Below are positions 11,460-20,699 of a stretch of 64,000 nt of DNA, piece by piece. The DNA lies in the NCBI GenBank assembly GCA_030704615.1, contig CM060734.1, forward strand, positions 58,916,042 to 58,980,041, given 5' to 3'. Made by a program: the position numbers and the translations under genes. The first letter of the stretch is position 1; the number at the start of each line of letters is the position of its first letter. This DNA comes from Takakia lepidozioides. Lineage: Eukaryota > Streptophyta > Takakiopsida > Takakiales > Takakiaceae. The notes under the pieces are model-generated. The model ran no database searches. It saw only the letters and a list, made by a program, of their open reading frames with translations, and had not been told where the DNA came from.

Positions 11460-11652
11460 GTGAATGCCTGTTGGATTACAGAGAGTAGCAGATGCAATTG
11501 AGCATAGGAACTAGTGTGATAAGTTGAGTTGGGTGTTTCCTAGAACAAATCTAGGCTGTCATTGTCGGCTGCTAGCAGCAAGGCAAGGATGTCTGCATGA
11601 TTTGTGCAGAGTCATGGATAGCTGAAGGAGCAGGGATAGAGTGTGGGTCCAG

Positions 11653-14274
11653 ATTCATCCAAGAGGGCCAGATTTCAAGCACAAGATTACCCATGATTCC
11701 CTGTGGATCAATAGCTACAAGAAACCTGCATGGGTAGATGGTCAACTAAAGGCAGCAGCTGCAGCAGTACAGTTGATAAAATCAGGCACCTCAACCATGA
11801 CCACGGCTTCTGGAAGAAGATCACGAGAGGGAGTCCACAATGCCTCTTCTGGCACTTCTGGGCATGTGAAGATGCTTTGTGAGGCAGGCAGACTGAAAGA
11901 GGCTCTACAGACTTTAAACCAAGGAGGCATTTCAGCAGATTCAGATACGTATGTCTGTCTCTTGCATAAGTGCATCAAGATGAAAGGCCTGGAAGCTGGA
12001 AAGCAGGTGCACACTCACATTATCCAAAGTGGATTCACGCCAGATGTTTTCCTACTCAACACCCTTGTCAATATGTATGTTAAGTGCGGGAGCATCATGG
12101 ATGCTCACCACGTGTTCAACAAAATGCCTCAACGATCTTTGATCACGTGGAATATAATGTTGGCAGGATTTACCAAGCATGGGTGTGGTAGGAATGCTTT
12201 GGAGACCTATGAGCAAATGATGCGTGAATGGGTGAAGCCCAATCAGATCACGTTTGTGTGCGTTTGCAGTGCGTGTGCAAGCCTGGGAGCCCTGGAAAAG
12301 GGCAAAGAGGTGCATGGTTGCATCACCAAAGCTGGAATTGTACCAGATGTGATTCTGAACAATACCCTCGTGGACATGTATGCCAAATGTGGGAGCATCG
12401 AGGATGCAGAGGGAGTGTTCAACAATATGGCTGAACGAGATGTGGTATCGTGGAACACGATGATCGCAGGGTATGCACAGCAGGGGCACGGGATGGAGGC
12501 TTTGGAGACCTATGAGCAAATGATGGGGGAAGGGGTGAAGCCCGACCACGTCACGTTTGCGTCCGTTTGCAATGCTTGTGCAAGCCTGGCAGCCCTGGAA
12601 AAGGGCAAAGAGGTGCATGGTTGCATCGCCAAAGCTGGAATTGTACCAGATGTCATCCTGAACACAGCCCTGGTGGACATGTATGCCAAATGTGGGTGCA
12701 TCAAGGATGCAAAGGGAGTGTTCGACAATATGGCTGAACGAAATGTGGTGTCGTGGAACACGATGATCGCAGGGTATGCACAGCAGGGGCGCGGGATGGA
12801 GGCTTTGGAGACCTATGAGCAAATGATGGGGGAAGGGGTGAAGCCCGACCACATCACGTTTGTGTGCGTTTGCAGTGCGTGTGCAAGCCTGGCAGCCCTG
12901 GAAAAGGGCATAGAGGTGCATGGTTGCATCGCCAAAGCTGGAGTTGTACCAGATGTGATTCTGAACAATACCCTCGTGGACATGTATGCGAAATGTGGGT
13001 GCATCGAGGATGCTCAAGGAGTGTTCGACAATATGGCTGAACGAACTGTGGTGTCGTGGAACGCGATGATTGCAGGATATGCACAGCAGGGGCGCGGGAT
13101 GGAGGCTTTGGGGACCTATGAGCAAATGATGGGGGAAGGGGTGAAGCCCGACCACATCACGTTTGTGTGCATTTGCAGTGCGTGTGCAAGCCTGGCAGCC
13201 CTGGAAAAGGGCAAAGAGGTGCATGGTTGCATCGCGAAAGCTGGAATTGTACCAAATGTGATTCTGAACAATACCCTCGTGGACATGTATGCGAAATGTG
13301 GGTGCATTGAGGATGCAAAGAGAGTGTTCGACAATATGGCTGAACGAAATGTGGTGTCGTGGAATGCGATGATCGCAGGATATGCACAACATGGTTGTCA
13401 TAGGGAGGTCGTGCAACTATTTGAAGGAATGCAAAAGAACGGCTTGAAGCCGGACAGTATCACCTTTATATCTGTTCTCTCTGCATGCAGCCACGCTGGC
13501 CTACTTAATGAAGGAAGACGCTACTTTGATTCCCTGAGTCAAGATCATGGTGTCATTCCGACAGTAAAGCACTTTGGCTGCATGGTGGACCTTCTTGGAC
13601 GTGCGGGACAACTGGATGAGGCGGTGGACCTGATTAATAAAATGCCAATCAATGCAGATGCTGTGGTGTGGAAGGCCTTGCTTGGTGCCTGCAGAATCCA
13701 TGGCAATGTGGAGATGGCTGAACGTGCAGCGACATCTATCCTCACGTGGGATGAACAGGATGCCGCAACTTATGTGTTGCTCTCAAACATCTATGCTGCA
13801 GCTGGCAGGTGGGATGATACTGCAAAGGTGAGAAGAATGATGAAGGTCAGAGGGGTTAGAAAGGAGCCAGGTCGCTGCTGCATTGAGGTTGGCAACAGGG
13901 TGCACACCTTTGTTGTAGATGACAAGTTGCATCCCAGAATTAAGGAAATCCATGCTGAGCTGGGAAGATTGTCTGGGCAGATGAAGGAGGCGGGGTATGT
14001 GCCTGACACGCGCTTTGTATTGCATGATGTGGGGGAGGAGGAAAAGGAATTTTCTCTTTGCCACCACAGTGAGAAGCTGGCCATTGGTTTTGGGTTGATC
14101 AGCACGACCCCTAGGACGCCTCTCCGTCTCATCAAGAATCTTAGAGTGTGTGGTGACTGCCACACCTCCACCAAATTCATCTCAAAGATTGTTGGCCGAG
14201 CAATTGTTGTACGGGACGCTAACCGCTTTCACCACTTTGAAGATGGGATTTGTTCTTGTGGGGATTACTGGTGA
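11653..14274 (+). CDS. PPR-DYW RNA editing factor with N-terminal OSB PDF half-motif (A-right, open)
   Basis: A probable organelle-targeted PLS-class PPR protein of the DYW type; the family recognises an RNA sequence and deaminates a target cytidine. The frame is open from the splice-like acceptor GTCCAG|ATT at 11652/11653, preceded by an in-frame TGA at 11623, to TGA at 14274. The first ATG is at 11797 and would give 825 residues; splicing to an upstream PDF block would add IHPRGPDFKHK, DSLW and KKPAWVDGQL in front. Order: PDF half, Ala-rich linker, Ser/Arg-rich stretch that could act as a transit peptide, two irregular PPRs, four 101-residue P-L-S triplets, E motifs (INKMPIN, LLGACRIHGNVEMAERAA), DYW domain with HHSEKLAIGFG (zinc-binding and catalytic HxE), CGDCH and a C-terminal CGDYW. 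No internal lesion is visible. Which start is used is unresolved. Confidence 0.9.
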   Translation: MHPRGPDFKHKITHDSLWINSYKKPAWVDGQLKAAAAAVQLIKSGTSTMTTASGRRSREGVHNASSGTSGHVKMLCEAGRLKEALQTLNQGGISADSDTYVCLLHKCIKMKGLEAGKQVHTHIIQSGFTPDVFLLNTLVNMYVKCGSIMDAHHVFNKMPQRSLITWNIMLAGFTKHGCGRNALETYEQMMREWVKPNQITFVCVCSACASLGALEKGKEVHGCITKAGIVPDVILNNTLVDMYAKCGSIEDAEGVFNNMAERDVVSWNTMIAGYAQQGHGMEALETYEQMMGEGVKPDHVTFASVCNACASLAALEKGKEVHGCIAKAGIVPDVILNTALVDMYAKCGCIKDAKGVFDNMAERNVVSWNTMIAGYAQQGRGMEALETYEQMMGEGVKPDHITFVCVCSACASLAALEKGIEVHGCIAKAGVVPDVILNNTLVDMYAKCGCIEDAQGVFDNMAERTVVSWNAMIAGYAQQGRGMEALGTYEQMMGEGVKPDHITFVCICSACASLAALEKGKEVHGCIAKAGIVPNVILNNTLVDMYAKCGCIEDAKRVFDNMAERNVVSWNAMIAGYAQHGCHREVVQLFEGMQKNGLKPDSITFISVLSACSHAGLLNEGRRYFDSLSQDHGVIPTVKHFGCMVDLLGRAGQLDEAVDLINKMPINADAVVWKALLGACRIHGNVEMAERAATSILTWDEQDAATYVLLSNIYAAAGRWDDTAKVRRMMKVRGVRKEPGRCCIEVGNRVHTFVVDDKLHPRIKEIHAELGRLSGQMKEAGYVPDTRFVLHDVGEEEKEFSLCHHSEKLAIGFGLISTTPRTPLRLIKNLRVCGDCHTSTKFISKIVGRAIVVRDANRFHHFEDGICSCGDYW
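12178..13390 (+). repeat. 303-bp tandem repeats, four copies (PPR triplets)
   Basis: Four near-identical P-L-S triplets, each with an EALETYE/NALETYE landmark (one reads EALGTYE). The last unit runs into the non-repeated REVVQLFEGM segment. Confidence 0.9.
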
Positions 14275-14833
14275 AAGGATGTTTTCTTGAAAAGATGCGA
14301 GTGTCTTGCTTCATCATTGATCTGTGTAGCTACTCAGACCATTTCCTGAGAGTATTGACCATGATGTACTGTTGAGTGCATTTCTGTACTGTTGAGTCAT
14401 AGAGGATTGGTCATAGACGCCTGTTCAGTCCTCACGACTCTGTATTCTACCAATCTCTGCCCCCAGTGATGATTCACAGTTCGCCGTTGTTGTCTAGATG
14501 CTCGCTTGTAAGCCCGCTACCCTGGGGCAAGTGTAGGACACCTTAGTGGTTGATTTCAATCATGTTCTAAACTACTAGTCTGTCATGCACTCTCAAGGCC
14601 GTCATTTCTGAGCTATTTCTACATATTCAGTACTCTGAGATCTGTCTGAACCTTGCTCACAACTTACAGCGTTCACGCTATGCAATGACTACGCAAAGAC
14701 AGGTGACACATCGTGTACAAATCTATTGTTTCCACTTCTCTCATTGCTTCATAATACATGACGTTCATACAACCCATGATCAGATTCACTCGGTGGCTAA
14801 GTGACCAATCCGGTTACTAATTCTCTCACACCA
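14275..14833 (+). other. 3' flank of A-right PPR gene, part of the duplicated module
   Basis: No coding potential was recognised. The sequence recurs inverted at about 47030-47880 and in direct orientation at 57470-58275, so the large duplications extend past the gene ends. It may hold the 3' UTR. Confidence 0.6.
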
Positions 14834-15460
14834 TGTTGCGAAGTAGAACTAGTGGCTTCACTATCTCCACTCATCTTGTCTGACTGGTCCCTAGACCTTT
14901 GAGAAGAGGACTGTCTACTGTAGGGTTTGAAAACCGCTAGCTTGGAAACAAAGCCTAATTGACCCTGCAAACAAACAGAACTTGTTCTAGGCTCCCTTCA
15001 AACCCTGATCCCCTTTGTTCTTACTTTATGCTATGGACTACAAGCCACTCGCAATAGTAAGCAACACTTAATGGACCCTGTATGAAGCTGAACCTTCAAG
15101 GTTCCTCTCCTCTCTGAGCTGAGACTCTCTTTGCTAAGACCTCTCTCAGTCCAGGACAAAGAATGAAGACAACAAGTGAATACTTCATTACATTCAGACC
15201 TAATTGTCACACACGCATATATCACCGAGAAGGCATCTCTCGGTGGTATGTCGGTTCAGCCTGTCGGTTCTGACCGACAGGCTGAACTGGGTGCCTTGTC
15301 ACTGAACTCTTGGTTCAATGATATATTGTTAGCCTATCAAAAAACTAAGGACTAAGTCAAAAACCTTCCTTGTTTTACTGCCAACAAAACTCCTAACCAG
15401 CCTTGTTAATTGCTAACTAAAGGAACTAACCACTTCTGAGCTGAATTACTCTATTCAACA
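14834..15460. mobile_element. solo LTR with 5-bp target-site duplication
   Basis: The 627-bp insertion begins TGTTG and ends CAACA, the usual TG...CA inverted ends of an LTR. It is flanked on both sides by CACCA (14829-14833 and 15461-15465). Both matching flanks in palindrome B (46960-47010 and 58265-58290) lack it and read straight through from the TCTCACACAATCCACG region, giving an empty site. No internal retroelement genes are present, so it is a solo LTR left by recombination. Confidence 0.85.
15254..15287. other. perfect 15-bp hairpin within the solo LTR
   Basis: Arms GTTCAGCCTGTCGGT and its exact reverse complement surround a four-base TCTG loop. Its role is unknown; it lies inside the solo LTR and is absent from the other palindrome flanks. 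Confidence 0.85.
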
Positions 15461-15767
15461 CACCATACACGGTATTTACTGCTCTGCATCTCCACATTGC
15501 GTTCTCTTGGTCTACAATCTGTTTTGGTCTAAAACAGTCTCAACGGCGCCGCCTCGGTCCCCTTTTTTCTCATCATCTACAGTGCTTCAGCCACCACTCA
15601 CTCCTTTAGCGCATAAGAACCATCAACTATTCTGAACACGAACTTGCAGTTTTATCCCTAGGGGGCTTGATCTCTGTGAGCTATTCTATTGATTAATATA
15701 TCTATGGTTCTTGTTTGCAGGTTTTTTGGGGCCTTGTGTGCAGAGCCAACTAAAATAGGGTCTAATC

Positions 15768-16430
15768 AGTGTTGTACAGGTATGTGCCAGTCGGGCGTAT
15801 AGGTAAGGGTATGCCAGAACCAACCTAGCTGGTGTATCATGTAGGCTATACCTTGGGTGTGTGTAAAACTTAGGGTTTAGGGTTGCCAACATACCCAAAC
15901 TGATACCGTACCAGTCACAGTAGCTTGCGGAGCAATACTGCGATTGCGAATAGTACTTAGGGGGGAGTGTTTCGAGATGGGAGGGGTAGCAGTTATGGCA
16001 TTAGGGTGCGCCATGTTGTGTTTGCTATGGGAGGGGTTTCATTTTTCCGGCTGGATCTTTGATGTGGGGAGGCGCAATCGATTGAGCATATCGGCTTTGT
16101 GATTGCAATTTTTCTTTTTTTACCTTTTGTATGTTGCCCTCAATCTGGTTTTTGTTTTCAGCTTTGAATGGAGTATGATGAATGTTGGGGTAATGTTGGG
16201 GTATACCATACCATTGTACATGCTGCCCTAGTATATCATTTGAGTTTTTGCCATACCCATGCCTAGGACCAGGTATCTCAAAATTGGAAATACCAATACC
16301 CATCCTATAACCTACCTTGGCCAGTCCTAATCTACACTGGGCCTATCAGTTGGACCCAACAACCAAGTTGGACCGGACCTACTAGGACCAGTCTGGTATG
16401 CCAAAATGGACATACCAGTACAACACTGGT
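15768..16430. mobile_element. non-autonomous element with terminal inverted repeats (MITE-like)
   Basis: The left end reads CAGTGTTGTACAGGTATG and the right end CATACCAGTACAACACTG, near-perfect inverted repeats about 660 bp apart. No transposase is encoded. A truncated inverted copy is at 46215-46725, an end fragment at 3577-3645, and a second tandem copy at 16.56-17.31 kb. The target-site duplication is unclear, so the superfamily is not assigned. Confidence 0.6.
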
Positions 16431-16564
16431 ACCAACTTAATAAGTAATACTGACTTAGTAGTAAGTAACTAGTACTAACTTAGTAAGTATTAAGAGGCAA
16501 TGGAAGAGAGCGAGAGCGCGCTTCTTCTCCTTTATATACCCTCTCAGTGCGGTGGGCCCAACCC

Positions 16565-17310
16565 CCGTCTAGAAGGTTGCCCCCAGATGCCAGAACCAAC
16601 TGGTGTGTCATGCAGCCTATACCCTAGGTGTGTGTAGAACTTAGGGTTTAGGGTTCCAAACATACCCAAACTGCTACCGTACAATCACAGTAGCTTGCGG
16701 AGCAATACTGTGATTGCGAATAGTACTTGGGGGGGGAGTGTTTCGAGATGGGAGGGTAGCAGTTATGGTGTTAGGGTGCGCCATGTTGTGTTTGTTATGG
16801 GAGGTGTTTTCATTTTTGCAGCTGGATCTTTGATGTGAGGAGGCGCAAAAAGATTGAGCATATCGGCATTGTGATTGCAACCATTTGTATGTTGCCCTCA
16901 ATCTGGTTTTTGTTTTCAGCTTTGAATGGAGTATGATGAATGTTGGGGTATACCATACCATTGTACATGTCGCCCTAATATATCATTTGAGTTTTTGCCA
17001 TACCCATGCCTAAGACCAAGCTTGGTCGGTCCTAATCTATATGAGGGCCCTATCAGTTGGACCCAAAATAAAAATATAGACGCCTCCGAAGGGTGCGTAA
17101 ATTATGGTGTCTCTTCACCACAAGGGCTACTGCCTTGCAGCTGAAAGGTGTCCACCTTCACGACACACCAGACCGTGGTTTGAACCCACAAGCACATCCA
17201 ACGTGGTATGTGCCCATTACAAAAGGACCCAACAGCCAAGTTGGATCTACCAGGACCAATCTAGTATGCCAAAATGTACATACCAGTACAACATTGGTAA
17301 TATTAACGTA
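16565..17310. mobile_element. second, 5'-truncated tandem copy of the inverted-repeat element
   Basis: From ATGCCAGAACCAACTGG to CATACCAGTACAACATTGG it parallels 15810-16430. The shared tail after each copy (AGTAAGAGGCAGTGGAAGAG at 17340 versus AAGAGGCAATGGAAGAGAG at 16491) shows that a ~0.8 kb unit was duplicated in tandem. It is interrupted by the insertion at 17067-17224. Confidence 0.6.
17067..17224 (+). mobile_element. SINE-like insertion with 8-bp target-site duplication
   Basis: The second element copy is interrupted here; the intact first copy lacks the segment. GGACCCAA flanks it on both sides (17059-17066 and 17225-17232). It contains GGTTTGAACCC (17178-17188), matching a tRNA/Pol III B box, and ends in an A-rich tail. 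No convincing A box was found. Confidence 0.55.
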
Positions 17311-17494
17311 GTAGTAAGTAACTAGTACTAACTTAGTAAGTAGTAAGAGGCAGTGGAAGAGAGCACGCTTCTTCTAATGTATATACCCGATTACTATTCC
17401 ATGAGCCATGAGCCTATGAGCCCATGACCGGGCATGCATGAGCCATAAGCCGCCATGCAACTCACTACCAATAACGGCACAATTTTTTAAGGCA

Positions 17495-17522
17495 ATATAT
17501 TATATTATATTATATTATATTA
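17495..17522. repeat. TATAT-type microsatellite
   Basis: Repeated TATAT units in an AT-rich stretch. Confidence 0.85.
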
Positions 17523-17850
17523 CTTTCTGGCAATAAAGATTTGATTTTCGAACATTTCTGCGCTCATGGTCCAAATACTCGGGGTAACAGTATCCGGCAA
17601 CGAGCTCTTACCTCCGCTCATGGGCCGCCAGCCAAGCTCATGGGAAAACAACAATTACAGCAATAACGGCACTGCAATAGCCCCATGGGAATGTCCTTCC
17701 GCGGAATAAGAAACGTGGTTTCCAGACTTCCAATACGTAATGTGGACCTGTAACCGTGAAGATCACTTTTCCCACAATGGGTGATGTTCCATGATAACAA
17801 CGTCGAAATTGGGCACCCATGTCCACAAGGTGTCAGTTGATTCGGCCTTT

Positions 17851-18089
17851 GTCATTGGAGGACTTGCAGGAGGTCCACGAATTATGTGGGCGTCAACACC
17901 CATATAAGTTCTTAATTTAAATTTTTGTTTGGTGTCATTGGAAGACGTGCGGGAGATCCATGAATTATGTAGGCGTCAACACCCACATTAGTCCTCAAAT
18001 TATTTCAAAAAATAATTAAAACCGCTTTATTGTGTCATTGGAGGACTTGCGGGAGGCCCATAAATTATGTGGGCGTCAACACCCACAGA
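17851..18089. repeat. three-copy minisatellite (83- and 100-bp spacing)
   Basis: Units start at 17851, 17934 and 18034. Each carries GTCATTGGA followed about ten bases later by GGAG and then ATTATGTGGGCGTCAACACC-type sequence. The conserved part is ~56 bp and the spacers diverge. Confidence 0.8.
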
Positions 18090-19360
18090 AGAGACAATGA
18101 AGGCAAAGTAATAGGACATCCAAAATAAACACCAGGTGCAGTATTTCGTTGTTCGACATTGTAAACTCATCATAGCTAAGAGTGTCCGAAATTGAAACGT
18201 GAGCACAAACTTGGGTTTGGTCAGCAAATTTATTTTTATTTTTTTTACTTTATTTTTATTTTTTCCTTCCCTCCTTTTCAAGCTGTCAAGTTATTTTATC
18301 ACTACTGTGAAACTAGCTAGGAAATAGTTAGTTTTGATGTATTGACATTTGGGACTGACCCAAATATCAATCCAGGGGCCAATGTATGTTTGGGCACCTG
18401 GCGTGGTTATCTTCACGGCAGATCGCGGTGAGCTCATCTTTCTCGAGTTGAGCCTCACCGCGTCTAGCTATGGCGCCGTAGTGTGGATCCCCCATGGCAT
18501 GCAGTGCATTTGGCTCGACTGTATTTGAGTGATGATTTTATATATGCATGAGTTTATGCTTCAGCTTTGTGAGCTCGCATGAACTTGTGTGCTTGTATCA
18601 TTCTTGTTTATCACTCGAGAAATATCAGCTCGAGTCTGTGAGTGTCAGGTTCGAGTTAGTTGTAGCACTTGTATTTCCAGTTTTCAGATGAGAAGCGGTT
18701 CAGCCTAGAATGCAAGGATCCGTGCATGAGTCTATCCAAAGCGGATAGCGTGCAAAGGCGAACAAGTTGCAGGTTTGCAATGGATAGAGAGGCGGTCAGT
18801 CTGTATTGAATGGTGGCGTTGCATAGCTCAACGCTATGGCAACCAAGTTTGGGCTTATAGTGTGAAGTGGAGGAGATGCAGTGAGCGAACTGGTGGTCGT
18901 CAGAATTAAGGAGATGCAGGAATGTGGGCTGCGCGTGGGGAAGCTACTGCAGCACAACCCATCATTGTATCGCAGGTTGGCAACGGTATGAGGGCCATTG
19001 GTTGCCGACCCGAAAGCACCTGCTTTGGGGCCCATGAACTACAGGTATGATCATGGTGTCGAATAGTAGAAGACCAAGCTAGAGGGCTGGTTCTTCTCTT
19101 GTGCAAATCAGTGCACTTGTGAAGCATGTGCTGAGTTGGAGTTTCAATCTGAAACTCAGCAATGTAAGGGCTCTTGGAGTGGCAAGAGCGGGGCTTGAAG
19201 GGCAGCAACGAGGTGCCCTAGAGCCAGGGAATATGCATGAGAAGTGCAAGTACACCAAGCTTTAAAAAGTATGTGTTTTCAGCTTCATTTTTGTGAGTTT
19301 CATGGAGCAAGAGAGTTTATTGGAGAGCAAAGAGCTTGTTTGGTGAGTTGGGGGTGCCTA
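18090..19360. other. no gene recognised
   Basis: No coding region, LTR pair or repeat could be supported in this stretch. It would be expected to hold the 5' LTR of the Ty3 element, but no match to sequence downstream of that element was found. Confidence 0.4.
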
Positions 19361-19369
19361 TGGTGGACC

Positions 19370-20065
19370 GCCATCTGTGGCCCTACACCCTGCCCACTGA
19401 CAGGTGCTGGTCCTCCTGTTTGTGCTGGTTCTTGAGGACCTGTTGTTGTAGTGGTGGATCTTCCACCAGATGTTGGCCCCTGAGCACTCCCTGCTACTGG
19501 CCCCACTGTATTCTCAGTATCCCCAGCTCCAGTTGCACTACTTCCCACACTCCCTGTCCCCCCAGAGCCAGATCCAAGCTGCCTGCCTGATCCCCCTAAG
19601 CCGACACCTTCGTTGCCCTGTGATCCAAGTGCTCCACTCAGATGGGTGCAGGGTCCGCACTTTGGTGAAGGCCTCAGCCCCTGCCTGTAATGTTAGACCC
19701 ACAGCACACCCAGCCCCTAATGCCATAGCAGCCTCAACACTCGTAGCCCTATTCGGTACATTCTCATTCCCTGTAGTGGCTGGTAGAGGCAGCCGCTGAC
19801 CTCGGCCTACTCCCTGGTCAACAGCAAGCGAATCCTTCAAGTCCTGTATATTTGAACTCGACAGCTCTCCAAAAAAATCCGAGCAATAGTTCATTTCCAA
19901 TGAATCATCGAGGGGATATTGTAACCAGGACACCATTTCATCATCTTGGATATTGTTGTTAGAGGGTGCTGGGGCTCCAGCAGCTGTCTCATTCACTACT
20001 GCTTCCAGCATGGAATCCTTGACAGGGTGGGTGGCTTTGGCGGAACCACCACTTCTTCAGTTTCT
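19370..20065 (-). pseudogene. captured fragment of a PIF-like (phytochrome-interacting factor) bHLH gene
   Basis: Read on the minus strand, the segment encodes DDEMVSWLQYPLDDSLEMNY followed by CSDFFGEL. This is the block conserved just behind the phytochrome-binding region of plant PIF transcription factors (D-E-x-V-S-W-L-x-Y-P ... C-S-x-F-F-x-E-L). It continues with AVGLTLQAGAEAFTKVRTL-like sequence and, after a one-base frameshift near 19605, with a Gly/Ser/Thr-rich stretch. The bHLH and APB motifs are absent. It appears to be one exon or exon part, in antisense to the Ty3 gag that begins immediately after it (about 20090). A plus-strand frame (19953-20297) even reads from the antisense of this fragment into gag. 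PIF identity is from motif memory and is fairly strong. Confidence 0.7.
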
Positions 20066-20089
20066 TGCCCATTGGTCCAATGAGGGGAG

Positions 20090-20690
20090 TAGGTCAGCTG
20101 CAACACGGGCAAAACCACATTTTTCAATATACGCAGGGAAAGGGGATCCTGATGTACACATTAGCCAATTTCAGCACATGTGTATTGTGAACAATGAGAA
20201 TGGCGATGATGCCAAGATGAGACTGTTTCCTTGTTCACTTATCAAGAAAGCAAGTGAATGGTATGCAAGATTTCCAGCTAATCATTTCCTAACCTAGAAT
20301 GGCCTTAGTACGGCATTCCGGAACAGGTTCAGGACAAGCAAAACTGAGGATGAAGTGTATGGAAGTTTACAACAATTCAGGCAAAAGAAGCATGAAACTG
20401 TTGAGGAGTACATGGAAAAGATGGAGTTAATGATGAAAAATCTGACTGCTGTACCAGCGCCAGGGTTACAGAAGACCTGAATTGTGAGTGGACTAAGACC
20501 AGAGTTGCAAAAGAAAGTGGATATGTTACCCTATAATACAGTGGAGGAGGCATTTGAAACAGCCAACAGGATTGAGCAATTGGGAATGCTCATAAGAGAT
20601 AAAAGGGATGATGATGACTCTGAGGATGAGTCAGATGAGGAAGAAGAGCAAGAGCTCAAAAGGAAGAGTAAGAAGAAGAAAAGTTGAAGA
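20090..20690 (+). pseudogene. Ty3/gypsy gag (capsid part)
   Basis: This is the retrotransposon gag capsid region. It opens with YAGKGDPDVHISQF, then SEWYARFPANHF, then a stop (TAG at 20296-20298). In the same general order follow FRNRFRTSKTEDEVYGSLQQ and, after another stop at about 20478, VSGLRPELQKKVD and an acidic-basic tail (DDDDSEDESDEEEEQ, KRKSKKKK). These are hallmarks of the plant Retrotrans_gag domain. At least two stops prevent a full product. Confidence 0.8.
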
Positions 20691-20699
20691 GGGAAAACT

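Larger units (their letters stand above)
3650..14347. repeat. Palindrome A: head-to-head PPR-DYW/OSB-PDF inverted repeat
   Basis: The left arm (about 3650-9345, minus-strand gene) and the right arm (about 9750-14347, plus-strand gene) are inverted copies of one locus, including the upstream PDF blocks. The inner arm ends match directly: the stretch around 9294-9345 is the reverse complement of 9757-9810. A spacer of ~400 bp separates them. The arms differ in PPR repeat number (nine versus four triplets) and in one extra PDF-block duplication on the right. A second such palindrome lies at 46.9-58.4 kb. Confidence 0.9.
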
